Positions 8,647 to 16,643 of a stretch of DNA of 33,687 nt are shown piece after piece. The number at the start of each line of letters is the position of its first letter. The stretch's first letter is position 1. The stretch is from an uncultured Erysipelotrichaceae bacterium (GTDB taxonomy: Bacteria > Bacillota_I > Bacilli_A > RF39 > UBA660): assembly GCA_902801825.1 (NCBI GenBank), contig CADCJS010000006.1:56001-89687 (forward strand), given 5' to 3'. The position numbers and the translations under genes are program-made. Under the pieces are notes generated by a model. That model made no database searches and had not been told where the DNA came from. It saw nothing but the letters and a program-made list of their open reading frames with translations.

Positions 8647-11370
8647 ATGAATAAAAAGAAAATTAAAAAGAATAATAAAAAAGCTACCATAAAAAATCAT
8701 ATAAAATTATTAATTAATAAGTATAAAAGTAGTAGTAAAAAAGTGAAAATTGCTATCACTGCATCTTCTGTTGCTTTTATTTTACTTTTAATATTTATTA
8801 TTTTTTATAATGTAAATATTAATTTAAAAGCAAATGCAAATATAAATATATCACCTGATTCTAAATTTGATGATGTAAATTTATACAAATGTGTTGTAAA
8901 ACAATATTATAAGAATAAAACTCCAGATTATACTCATGTATTTAAAACAACAGAATTAGAAAGCCTAACAACATTAACATGTAATTCATCTAATGTAACA
9001 AGTACTAAGGGTATTGAGTTAATGAAAAATTTACAATATCTTGATTTACAAAATAATAATATAACTTCATTAAGTGTAGTTACTAATACAAAATTAATTC
9101 AATTAAATGCTTCAAACAATAATTTAACAAGTATAAGTATACATAAAAATCCAAAGTTAGTTAATCTTTATTTAACTAATAATAATCTTGTTGATATACA
9201 ATTATATGATCAAATTACATCTTTACAAAGAGTATATTTATCTAATAATAGTTTAACAAATATTAATGAAACTATAAAGAATTTAAGTAATTTAAAAATA
9301 CTATATGTAGATTATAATAATTTAACAGATTTAAGTGTAGTAAATAATTTGGTTTTAGAAACATTAATAGCTTCTAAAAATCAATTAACTTCAATCGACC
9401 TTCATAATAATGGTAGTTTAAAACACATCAATTTTAATAACAATAGGTTGACTAGTATTAGTATGCGTAATGGCGTTAAAAATTTAGAAGAAATACATTT
9501 GAAAAACAATCAATTAACAAGTATAGATTTAAGCATTCAAACTAATCTTAAAACACTAGACTTATCTGGAAACAGTTTATCAAGTATTAATTTAGATAAT
9601 AATAGAAAACTTGAAACTTTATATTTAGGTATGGATACTGATAGTGAAAATTATGGTAATGATATTACTGAATTAAGTGTAGTAAATAATCCTTATTTAA
9701 AATATTTAAACGCTCCTAATAATAAAATAACTGATATAAGAATCCATTCTAATAATTATTTAGAATATGTAAACTTAAATAATAATGAATTAACAAGTGC
9801 TAGATTTGATACACAAGTTGATAATTTGAAAGAATTATATTTAATGAATAATAAGTTAACAAGCATAGATGTTGAAGATGCAACTGAGTTAACAATACTA
9901 AAATTATTTAATAACTTATTACCAAGTGTAGACTTAAGTAAGAATACTAAGTTGACATATTTATCATTAGCAGGTAATAAGTTAACTAGTATAAATTTAG
10001 ATAATAATAAGAAACTAGAAACATTATTACTAGGCTATGATAAAAATGGATTAAAATATGGAAATGAATTAACAGAATTAAATTTATCTCATCATCATAA
10101 TTTAGTTAAATTATTTGCTAGTCATAATAAACTAACAAGTATTGGATTACATTTAAATGAGTCACTTGTAAAGGTTGATTTACAAGATAATGAATTAACA
10201 GAAGCATTATTCTATGATAATGTAAAAGCTATAAAGCAATTATATTTACAAAATAATAAACTAGCACATTTAGATTTATCAGCATTAACTGCTTTACAAG
10301 AAATTAATTTAACTGAAGCGTTTACTGAAAAAATAAATATTAATCAAAATGATAGATATGATTTAATAACATTACCAAATAATTCAAATTTAAATTATGC
10401 GGTTAAATCTATTAAAGATAATACTATAGTATCTAAAGATGGTACAACTATTGTTGGAAATAATGAAGGAAAAACTCAAGTAAAATACTATGTTCCTGGA
10501 AATACAACTGAACAAATAACATATATTGTAGGAAATCCTGAAGAATCATCTAATACTTGTGAAGGATTTCATACTGTTACATGGATAGTTGATGGAAGAA
10601 TTATAGGTACAACAGATAATATTGAGTGTGGTAAAACAATAAGTGATACTAACTTTAGTAATACTGTAAGAAAATATGAATTAGAAGGACATACATTTAA
10701 ATTCTGGAGTACAAGTTTAGATGAAGAAGATAGATTCTATTTTAATACTCCAATAGAATCAGATTTAACATTATATGCTATATTTGAAGATGCTGTAGAT
10801 GATGAAACTGTTACAACAAAAACAGTAACATTTTATAAAACTAGTAACGAAATATATCTTACAAAAGATGTTGAGTATGGAAAAACATTAGAAGCACCTC
10901 TTAATCCAGTTTTAGATGGCTTTACGTTTAATTATTGGAAATTAGAAAATGTTGATACTGCATTTGATTTTAGTACACCTATTACATCTGATATAAATTT
11001 ATATGCAGATTATACTATAACAGATAATTATAAATTACTTGATGAATTAATTATAAATTATACTACAAGCAATGATAATGATAGTTCACAATCAGTAAGT
11101 GGGGTAGCATTTAACTTAGAAGATTCATATACATTTACAATAAATAATTTAACATCAGAAAAAGCAGAAGTTGATGTGGTTCCAAAAGAATCCGATACAG
11201 ACATTAATGGTGATAAAGGTAAAATTACTCTTAAATCTGGAGAAAACAATTTTCAAGTTGTATTAAAAAAAGGTTCAGTAACTGAAACATATAATTATAA
11301 AGTAATTGCTACTTTTGTAGAGGAATATTATCAAGTAGTAAATATGAAGTTAATAATGATTCATTGTTAG
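8647..11370 (+). CDS. Internalin-like leucine-rich-repeat surface protein (frameshifted before its anchor)
   Basis: A large exported protein. It opens with a long lysine-rich stretch, then a membrane segment (about 8730-8817) and an ANA-like site that could be a signal-peptidase cut. An internalin-type cap follows (LYKCVVKQYY, then LESLTTLTC), then about 20 LRRs of the LxxLxLxNNxLTSI type (about 9022-10340), an Ig-like stretch (10360-10560), two InlB B-type repeats (10569-11010) and a cadherin-like beta-sandwich (11030-11335). Frame is lost near 11341-11343: this frame ends in 10 unrelated residues and a stop, while a one-base shift continues into a sorting signal. The ATG at 8647 is preferred because the one at 8638 sits one base after the AGGAG. 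The likely role is adhesion or protein binding; the ligand is unknown. Confidence 0.85.
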   Translation: MNKKKIKKNNKKATIKNHIKLLINKYKSSSKKVKIAITASSVAFILLLIFIIFYNVNINLKANANINISPDSKFDDVNLYKCVVKQYYKNKTPDYTHVFKTTELESLTTLTCNSSNVTSTKGIELMKNLQYLDLQNNNITSLSVVTNTKLIQLNASNNNLTSISIHKNPKLVNLYLTNNNLVDIQLYDQITSLQRVYLSNNSLTNINETIKNLSNLKILYVDYNNLTDLSVVNNLVLETLIASKNQLTSIDLHNNGSLKHINFNNNRLTSISMRNGVKNLEEIHLKNNQLTSIDLSIQTNLKTLDLSGNSLSSINLDNNRKLETLYLGMDTDSENYGNDITELSVVNNPYLKYLNAPNNKITDIRIHSNNYLEYVNLNNNELTSARFDTQVDNLKELYLMNNKLTSIDVEDATELTILKLFNNLLPSVDLSKNTKLTYLSLAGNKLTSINLDNNKKLETLLLGYDKNGLKYGNELTELNLSHHHNLVKLFASHNKLTSIGLHLNESLVKVDLQDNELTEALFYDNVKAIKQLYLQNNKLAHLDLSALTALQEINLTEAFTEKININQNDRYDLITLPNNSNLNYAVKSIKDNTIVSKDGTTIVGNNEGKTQVKYYVPGNTTEQITYIVGNPEESSNTCEGFHTVTWIVDGRIIGTTDNIECGKTISDTNFSNTVRKYELEGHTFKFWSTSLDEEDRFYFNTPIESDLTLYAIFEDAVDDETVTTKTVTFYKTSNEIYLTKDVEYGKTLEAPLNPVLDGFTFNYWKLENVDTAFDFSTPITSDINLYADYTITDNYKLLDELIINYTTSNDNDSSQSVSGVAFNLEDSYTFTINNLTSEKAEVDVVPKESDTDINGDKGKITLKSGENNFQVVLKKGSVTETYNYKVIATFVEEYYQVVNMKLIMIHC
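9022..10340 (+). repeat. LRR array with a four-fold super-repeat
   Basis: About 20 LRR units of 20-22 residues are arranged in four longer blocks. Each block opens with a LSVVxN or LNLSHH unit (about 9070, 9334, 9673 and 10078), followed by LxASxNxLTSIxxH. Blocks two and three end with an extra SINLDNN(R/K)KLETL segment and a YGN(D/E) motif (about 9588-9663 and 9990-10066). This indicates growth by duplication of about five-unit blocks. Confidence 0.8.
10569..11010 (+). repeat. Two InlB B-type (Flg_new) repeats in the LRR protein
   Basis: Two beta-grasp repeats are recognisable by a TVT(F/W) strand, an xGHTFKFWS or GFTFNYWK core, and a FxTPIxSDxxLYAxF end. They are the same family as the ten repeats in the giant protein (18138-20190). 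Confidence 0.8.
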
Positions 11371-11624
11371 TTGGTAAAGTACCACAAACTGAATCAAATG
11401 AAACAATATTAAAAAATATTAGTGCTGATTGTGGAACAGTAACAGTTTATGATGATTCAATTGTTATAGTTTATAATAATCAAACTAAAACATATAAAAT
11501 CAATAGATATTGGTCACCACAAACTGGTATAAAAGTAATAAAATATGGATTAATTATTGGAATTATATTTGTTATTACTTTAGGACTAATATTAATTAAT
11601 AAAAAGATTAGAAAAAAATGGTAA
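11364..11624 (+). CDS. C-terminal sorting-signal fragment of the frameshifted LRR protein
   Basis: This frame continues the LRR protein after the shift; its own sense runs in from about 11343 (YEVNNDSLLVG), so the ATG-like start at 11364 is not a real start. The end has a classical Gram-positive anchor order: SPQTG, a hydrophobic stretch (GLIIGIIFVITLGLILI) and the basic tail NKKIRKKW. There is no Shine-Dalgarno before it. One missing base in the AAA at 11340-11342 would join the two frames. It is either a true mutation, leaving the protein unanchored, or an assembly error; the sequence alone does not decide. Confidence 0.75.
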   Translation: MLVGKVPQTESNETILKNISADCGTVTVYDDSIVIVYNNQTKTYKINRYWSPQTGIKVIKYGLIIGIIFVITLGLILINKKIRKKW

Positions 11625-11645
11625 TTCATTTTTTTCTTTTTTTTT
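11611..11645 (+). terminator. Intrinsic terminator after the LRR gene
   Basis: A perfect 10-bp stem pairs 11611-11620 with 11627-11636 around a 6-base loop, and nine T follow. The final Trp codon and stop codon (11619-11624) are in the stem and loop. An intact terminator exactly at the end of the second frame supports the two frames having been one gene. Confidence 0.9.
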
Positions 11646-11665
11646 GGTACAATATTTATGGTGAT
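11645..11665 (+). promoter_or_regulatory. Extended -10 promoter and Shine-Dalgarno of the trmH-family gene
   Basis: TG-G-TACAAT (11645-11653) is an extended -10. Transcription should start near 11660, at GGTGAT (11660-11665). The ATG at 11658 would be outside the transcript, so GTG at 11670 is the likelier start. Confidence 0.55.
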
Positions 11666-11669
11666 TAAT

Positions 11670-12392
11670 GTGATTGATTCAGTTGATAATAAAAAAATAA
11701 AAAATCTTAGAAAATTAAAAGATAAAAAATATAGAGATAAGAAAAAACTATATTTAGTGGAAGGTGAACATTTAGTATTAGAAGCATATAAGAATAATGT
11801 TTTAAAAGAGGTTTTATTATATGATTTTGATATTGATTTAGATGTTAAAAAGACAAATGTAAGTTTACAAGTTATGAAGTCTTTATCTGATTTAACAACA
11901 CCCAATAAAATTATAGGAGTTTGCGAAATAAAGGAAAATACTTCTATTGATTATAATAGAGTATTAATACTTGATAATGTTCAAGATCCATCCAATTTAG
12001 GTGCGATAATAAGAAGTATGGTTGCATTTAATTATGATACTTTAATAATATCTAATGATTCAGTTGATATTTATAATTCTAAAGTTTTAAGAGCGGCTCA
12101 AGGTATGATATATAGTGTTAATGTATATAGAAAAGATATTGCTTCTGAAATAAGAAAACTAAAAAATAATAATTATAAAATATATGGTACAAATGTAAGA
12201 AATGGAATAAGTATAAAAAATGTTAAAAAAACAGATAAATATGCTATAATAATGGGTAATGAAGGAAATGGAATAAGTGATGAAATTGAAAAACTTTGTG
12301 ATAAAAATATTTATATAGATATAAATAATAATTGTGAAAGTTTAAATGTTTCTGTCGCTGCTTCTATTATTTTATATGAATTAAATAGGTGA
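11670..12392 (+). CDS. TrmH/SpoU-family RNA 2'-O-ribose methyltransferase
   Basis: A SPOUT-fold methyltransferase that methylates a ribose 2'-hydroxyl in rRNA or tRNA using S-adenosylmethionine. The N-terminal substrate-binding domain (LYLVEGEHLVLEAY) is followed by the catalytic knot with motif 1 NVQDPSNLGAIIRS, motif 2 IMGNEGNGIS and motif 3 ESLNVSVAASI. Length (about 240 residues) fits Bacillus YsgA-like enzymes; the target nucleotide is unknown. The start is uncertain: GTG at 11670 has GGTGAT four bases upstream, while ATG at 11658 precedes the predicted transcript. It ends in TGA, the only TGA stop seen among the genes here, and this TGA lies inside the GGTGAT that serves rimM. Confidence 0.88.
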   Translation: MIDSVDNKKIKNLRKLKDKKYRDKKKLYLVEGEHLVLEAYKNNVLKEVLLYDFDIDLDVKKTNVSLQVMKSLSDLTTPNKIIGVCEIKENTSIDYNRVLILDNVQDPSNLGAIIRSMVAFNYDTLIISNDSVDIYNSKVLRAAQGMIYSVNVYRKDIASEIRKLKNNNYKIYGTNVRNGISIKNVKKTDKYAIIMGNEGNGISDEIEKLCDKNIYIDINNNCESLNVSVAASIILYELNR

Positions 12393-12396
12393 TAAT

Positions 12397-12867
12397 ATGA
12401 ATTATATTAATGTTGGTAAAATTGTTAATACACATGGTATTAAAGGAGAATTAAGAATACTTAGTAAATTTAGACATAAGGATAAAGTTTTTATTAAGGG
12501 TAATACTCTTTATATTGGAAAGAAAAAAGAAAAATTTATTATTAATTCATATAGATATCATAAAATATTTGATATGGTTACTTTTGAAGGTTTTACTAAT
12601 ATTAATGAAGTATTAAAATATAAAGGTGATTATGTTTATATAAATGAAGATGATTTAGTTTTAGAAAATGAAATATTATCTTCAAAATTAATTGGATATG
12701 ACTGTTTTATTGGTGAAAAATATGTGGGTAAAATAGAAGAAGTTTTAAATGAACCTGCAAGTGATGTTTTAAGAGTAGGAAAAATATTAATTCCTTATGT
12801 AAAAGAATTTATTGTAAAAATAGAAAATGATACTGTTTATATTAAAGATATAAGGGGGTTAATGTAA
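12397..12867 (+). CDS. rimM: Ribosome maturation factor RimM
   Basis: A 30S assembly factor that binds uS19 and helps the 16S 3' domain mature. The 156 residues show the N-terminal RimM beta-barrel (VGKIVNTHGIKGELRI) and the C-terminal PRC-barrel (LIGYDCF to EVLNEPASDVLRV and ILIPYVKEFI). GGTGAT (12388-12393) is placed three bases before the ATG and contains the previous gene's stop. Its stop overlaps the trmD ATG by one base (TAATG). The rimM-trmD pairing is a widely conserved order, usually with rpsP before and rplS after; neither is adjacent here. Confidence 0.93.
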   Translation: MNYINVGKIVNTHGIKGELRILSKFRHKDKVFIKGNTLYIGKKKEKFIINSYRYHKIFDMVTFEGFTNINEVLKYKGDYVYINEDDLVLENEILSSKLIGYDCFIGEKYVGKIEEVLNEPASDVLRVGKILIPYVKEFIVKIENDTVYIKDIRGLM

Positions 12868-13988
12868 TGAAAATAGATATTTTAACATTATTTCCTAATA
12901 TGTATGATGGTTTTTTAAGTGAATCTATTATAAAAAGAGCAATTGATAATAAAATAGTAGATATTAACTTGATTAATTTTAGAGATTATACAGAGGATAA
13001 ACATAATAAAGTGGATGATACTCCTTATGGTGGAGGAAAAGGTATGGTTCTTATGTGTGATCCTATCTTTAAAGCTGTAGATAAAATAAGGAAAAAGAAT
13101 TCTAAAGTCATTTTACTTTCACCACAAGGAAAAAAATATGATCAAAAAATGGCAAAAAAATTATCTAATGAAAAACATCTTATTTTTATTTGTGGACATT
13201 ATGAAGGTTTTGATGAAAGAATTAGTTCAATTGTAGATGAAGAAATATCAATTGGTGATTATGTTTTAACAGGTGGAGAACTACCATCTATGGTTATATC
13301 AGATAGTATAATAAGATTACTTCCTGGAGTGATAGAAGAAGAATCTTATACAAATGATTCTTTTTATGATGATTTATTAGATTATCCAAATTATACTAAA
13401 CCTAGAGAATATAGAGGTATGAAAGTACCTGATGTATTATTAAGTGGTGATCATAAAAAAATTGATGATTGGAGAAAAGAAGAATCAATTAAAAAAACAA
13501 AAGAAAAAAGACCTGATTTAATAGAAAAAAATAAAGAAAAATTAATTAAAAAAGTTGGCAATTATTCTATAATGGAAGATAATTCAAAAAAGAAATTAAT
13601 TAATATTAATTTAAAAGATTCTTATAATTTTTTACCTAAAGAAAATATTAAGAAAAGCGATTTATCATCTATAAGTAGAGTTATGATTATTGAACCAACA
13701 TTTATTAATAAATTAGCAAAAGCTAGCGTTCAAAAAAAATTAGATGTTTTATTTAAACAAATAAAAATAGCTTTAAATGATGAAACAGATGATGAAGGCG
13801 ATTTATATGTCCTTAGTGAAATAGATAAGATGATGGAATTATTATTAAATAATTATATTAAATATTTAGGAATAGATTATATAAGAGTTATAGAAGCAAA
13901 ATTAAATGCTTTTAAAAATGAAATAAATATGAAACATATTTTAAAATCACAATTAGTTGATTTTAATTCAAAAGGAAGGAGTAAATAA
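12867..13988 (+). CDS. trmD: tRNA (guanine-N1)-methyltransferase TrmD with an unrecognised C-terminal extension
   Basis: The first about 225 residues are a complete TrmD, which makes m1G37 in tRNA to prevent frameshifting. Seen are DDTPYGGGKGMV, the knot motifs ICGHYEGFDERI and SIGDYVLTGGE, LDYPNYTKPREYRG, and the usual end KKTKEKRPDLIEK (R215). The protein should stop soon after, at about 230-250 residues, but continues in frame to 373. The extra about 148 residues (about 13542-13985) are lysine- and aspartate-rich and contain SRVMIIEPTFINKLAKA, an acidic NDETDDEGD and a helical end. No Shine-Dalgarno precedes the internal ATG at 13572, so this is a fusion rather than two genes. TrmD identity is firm; the extension's function is unknown. 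Confidence 0.93.
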   Translation: MKIDILTLFPNMYDGFLSESIIKRAIDNKIVDINLINFRDYTEDKHNKVDDTPYGGGKGMVLMCDPIFKAVDKIRKKNSKVILLSPQGKKYDQKMAKKLSNEKHLIFICGHYEGFDERISSIVDEEISIGDYVLTGGELPSMVISDSIIRLLPGVIEEESYTNDSFYDDLLDYPNYTKPREYRGMKVPDVLLSGDHKKIDDWRKEESIKKTKEKRPDLIEKNKEKLIKKVGNYSIMEDNSKKKLININLKDSYNFLPKENIKKSDLSSISRVMIIEPTFINKLAKASVQKKLDVLFKQIKIALNDETDDEGDLYVLSEIDKMMELLLNNYIKYLGIDYIRVIEAKLNAFKNEINMKHILKSQLVDFNSKGRSK

Positions 13989-15028
13989 TGGGAAACATAA
14001 TATTAACAGGAGATAGACCTACTGGTAATCTACATTTAGGACATTATATAGGTTCTTTAAAAAATAGGGTTAAACTTCAAAATGAAGGTAATTATGATAA
14101 AATGTATATCATGATTGCGGATGCCCAAGCATTAACTGATAATTTTGATAATCCTAAAAAAATACAAGATAACTTATATAATGTTATGCTTGATTATTTA
14201 TCAGTTGGGTTAGATCCAAATAAAGTCACTTTTTTTATTCAATCTCAAGTAAGTGAACTTACTGAATTAACTTTTTATTATATGAATTTAGTAACTTTAT
14301 CAAGATTACAAAGAAATCCTACAGTAAAAAATGAAATAAGACAAAAATCATTTAATGAAAGTATTCCTACTGGGTTTTTATGTTATCCTATAAGTCAAAC
14401 AGCAGATATAACTGCATTTAAGGCTAATGTTATTCCTGTAGGAAATGATCAATTACCAATGATTGAACAAGCAAATGAAATAGTTAATACATTTAACAGA
14501 ATATATGGTGAAACTTTAATTAAATGTGAAGGATATCTAGAAAAAAATGAAATAGCTCAAAGATTACCTGGATTAGATGGAAATGCTAAAATGAGTAAAT
14601 CTTTAAATAATGGAATATTCCTTTCTGATAGTAGTGAAGAAGTTTATAAAAAAGTAATGAGTATGTATACTGATGAAAATCATATAAGAATAGATGATCC
14701 TGGAAAAGTAGAAGGAAATATGGTATTTACTTATTTAGATGTATTTTCAACTGATGATCAAATAAAAAAATATTCTGATTTTAATTCACTAGATGATATG
14801 AAAAAAAAATATCAAGAAGGTGGATTAGGAGATGTTAAAATTAAAAAGATTTTATATAGTATATTAGAAGAATTACTAACACCTATTAGAGAAAAAAGAA
14901 AATATTATGAAAATAATATGGATGTTGTAAAAGATATTTTAAAAAAAGGTACAATACAAGCAAGAAAAGAAGCGCAAAAAACATTAGAAGAAGTTAAAAG
15001 AAGTATTGGAATAAATTATTTTGAATAA
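13988..15028 (+). CDS. trpS: Tryptophanyl-tRNA synthetase
   Basis: A class I aminoacyl-tRNA synthetase that charges tRNA-Trp in the cytoplasm. The 346 residues carry the GDRPTGNLHLGHYIGSL motif (HIGH class), the MIADAQALTDNF substrate region, GNDQLPMIEQANEI, and the KMSKS loop (NAKMSKSLNN), followed by the anticodon-binding helices. It starts within the trmD stop (TAATG), preceded by AAGGAAGGAG. No T-box leader is present, as expected for an internal operon gene. The residue order DRPTGNLHLGHY resembles the longer-loop Firmicutes and Bacteroidetes TrpS type. Confidence 0.95.
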   Translation: MGNIILTGDRPTGNLHLGHYIGSLKNRVKLQNEGNYDKMYIMIADAQALTDNFDNPKKIQDNLYNVMLDYLSVGLDPNKVTFFIQSQVSELTELTFYYMNLVTLSRLQRNPTVKNEIRQKSFNESIPTGFLCYPISQTADITAFKANVIPVGNDQLPMIEQANEIVNTFNRIYGETLIKCEGYLEKNEIAQRLPGLDGNAKMSKSLNNGIFLSDSSEEVYKKVMSMYTDENHIRIDDPGKVEGNMVFTYLDVFSTDDQIKKYSDFNSLDDMKKKYQEGGLGDVKIKKILYSILEELLTPIREKRKYYENNMDVVKDILKKGTIQARKEAQKTLEEVKRSIGINYFE

Positions 15029-15995
15029 AAAAGTAAGTATAATTGTACCTTTATATAACACAGTAGTTAATTTAAAACAAACTCTTGATTCTATTTGTAA
15101 TCAAAGTTATGAAAATCTTGAAATAATAATTGTAGTAAACAATATTGGTGAAAAATCTAAAAATGTTGTAAAAGAGTATTCTGAAAAAGATAAAAGAATA
15201 ATAACATTTAATTATCAAGAAAAAAAGAATAGTAGTAAACTAAAAAATATAGGTTTAAGAAGTTCTACTTCGGATTATATATTATTTGTTTATAGTAATG
15301 ATATCTTAGAAAAAGATGCAGTTTTAAAAATGATGAAATTAATGAAAGATAATAAGTCTGATTTAGTTCAAAATATTCCAAAAAAAATATATAAAAAAAA
15401 TAATAAAATGAGGTTTATTACTGAAGATAAAATACCAAAAAATAATATTGTTGGAAATATTAATAATGATTTAAGATTATTAACAAATAATTGTTATTGT
15501 GATACAATTTTAATTAGAAAAAAAATAATTCAAGATTTATTCTTTAATGAAGATTTAAATAAATTTGAAGATATTTTATTTTATTATTCAATTAAAAAAA
15601 GAGCAAATAATTGTGTTTTAATGAACAATTCTATTTCAAAAAACATTATGGAATTTAATAATTTTTTAGATGAAGATTTAGAATATTTTAAAGTTATTAA
15701 ATTAATAAAAAAAGATTTTGATTCTTATGATGAATCTATAAAAAATAAAATATATGCTAATTTATTTACTAAGTTTATTCTAATATTGATGATTAAAACT
15801 AATAAAAACGATATAAGATTAATAAAAGAGAATATTAATAAATTAATTATAGAATTTAAAGATTATAAAAATAATATATTTATTAATAAAAGTATTAAAT
15901 ATATTGTTAAATTATATTTAAATGATAATAAAATATTAAAAATTATTAATTCTAAATCTTTATATTTTGTTTATTATAGTTATTTAATAAAATAA
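15021..15995 (+). CDS. Family-2 glycosyltransferase with degenerate acidic motifs
   Basis: The N-terminus is a GT-A fold: VSIIVPLYNTVVNLKQTLDSICNQSYENLEIIIV is typical of GT2 enzymes that make wall, capsule or lipid glycans. Both nucleotide-sugar and metal acidic sites are altered: the usual VDDGSTD is VVNNIGEKS (residues 38-46), and the usual DSDD is YSND. The C-terminal half (about residues 180-324) is rich in Lys, Asn and Ile and not recognised. The only start in reach is TTG at 15021, eight bases inside the end of trpS and without a Shine-Dalgarno, which implies coupled, low translation. The frame is intact over 324 residues, so it is not simply decayed; it may be an inactive or divergent transferase. 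Confidence 0.75.
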   Translation: MNKKVSIIVPLYNTVVNLKQTLDSICNQSYENLEIIIVVNNIGEKSKNVVKEYSEKDKRIITFNYQEKKNSSKLKNIGLRSSTSDYILFVYSNDILEKDAVLKMMKLMKDNKSDLVQNIPKKIYKKNNKMRFITEDKIPKNNIVGNINNDLRLLTNNCYCDTILIRKKIIQDLFFNEDLNKFEDILFYYSIKKRANNCVLMNNSISKNIMEFNNFLDEDLEYFKVIKLIKKDFDSYDESIKNKIYANLFTKFILILMIKTNKNDIRLIKENINKLIIEFKDYKNNIFINKSIKYIVKLYLNDNKILKIINSKSLYFVYYSYLIK

Positions 15996-16025
15996 GTGAT
16001 ATTTAAAATATCACTTTTCTTTTTG
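15994..16025 (+). terminator. Intrinsic terminator after the glycosyltransferase gene
   Basis: An 8-bp stem (15994-16001 with 16009-16016) and a 7-base loop are followed by a T-rich tract (TTCTTTTT). It overlaps the end of the stop codon and closes the trmH-rimM-trmD-trpS-GT unit. Confidence 0.85.
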
Positions 16026-16037
16026 TGAAAAATAGTA

Positions 16038-16062
16038 TATAATTTTTATATAATAGGAGGAG
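16038..16062 (+). promoter_or_regulatory. -10 boxes and strong Shine-Dalgarno of the 191-residue gene
   Basis: Two TATAAT boxes (16038-16043 and 16049-16054) precede AGGAGGAG (16055-16062), the fullest Shine-Dalgarno in the window, four bases before the ATG. If the upstream box is used, the leader is about 17 bases. No clear -35 is seen. Confidence 0.5.
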
Positions 16063-16066
16063 TATT

Positions 16067-16642
16067 ATGGAACAATATGATAATTATTTACTTTTTGATC
16101 CAAACAGAGAAGATGATAATAATTATGTTAAACTTCATTTGGATGAATATGTTGATTTTATAAAAGAATCTGAAAAAGAAGTTGTTATAAAAAAAGATAA
16201 AATTAAAAAAAGAAAACTGAATGAAGAAAAAGATTTAAATTTATTAAAAAAAATAAGAAGTATTAAAACTTATGGATTAAAGAAATTTATTGCAGGAACA
16301 ACATTTGCAGTTGCTTTAGCAGTTTCAGGAATACAGATAAAAGGAAACTTTGAAATTACTGATGAAACAAGTACAATATTTGAAGGATATTATTTTGAAG
16401 ATGATTCAGAAAAAGGTAATATTGTTTTTAAAAATAATGAAAGAGTATCTTATAATGATGCAATTTCTGATATCATTGAAAAAGGTGAATCAAAAGGATT
16501 TACTAAAGCAGAAATAGATATAGCTTTAAGAGATAAAGGTGTAAATCAAAGTGGTCTTAGTTCAGTAACAGATAGGTTTTATGCTAGAGGGCAAGCATTT
16601 GAAAACTATATTTTAAATAAAGAAAAAGGAATGACAAAATAA
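16067..16642 (+). CDS. Unrecognised single-pass membrane protein (191 residues)
   Basis: No family is recognised. The N-terminal about 50 residues are acidic with many Tyr and Asp; a strongly basic KIKKRKLNEEK stretch follows, then one membrane segment near residues 70-91 (FIAGTTFAVALAVSGI). After it lie about 100 polar residues with a GFTKAEIDIALRDKG helix that could be a small folded domain. Basic residues before the segment suggest the N-terminus is inside and the C-terminus outside. It has the strongest Shine-Dalgarno of the window and is followed one base later by a 65-residue gene, so the two form an operon ending at a terminator just before the giant surface-protein gene. A link to export or display of that protein is only suggested by position. 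Confidence 0.7.
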   Translation: MEQYDNYLLFDPNREDDNNYVKLHLDEYVDFIKESEKEVVIKKDKIKKRKLNEEKDLNLLKKIRSIKTYGLKKFIAGTTFAVALAVSGIQIKGNFEITDETSTIFEGYYFEDDSEKGNIVFKNNERVSYNDAISDIIEKGESKGFTKAEIDIALRDKGVNQSGLSSVTDRFYARGQAFENYILNKEKGMTK

Positions 16643-16643
16643 T

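Noticed and set aside
11335-11370. Programmed ribosomal frameshift in the LRR gene
   Set aside because: The bases at the junction (GTA GTA AAT ATG) do not form a classical X-XXY-YYZ slippery site, and I see no stable stimulatory hairpin just after. Mutation or assembly error is simpler.
11480-11905. Minus-strand frame of 141 residues across the LRR end and the trmH-family start
   Set aside because: It crosses a perfect plus-strand terminator and promoter and has a low-complexity Lys/Phe translation, so it is a shadow frame.
13900-13990. T-box leader for trpS
   Set aside because: trpS starts within the trmD stop codon, so there is no leader region; no T-box sequence is visible.
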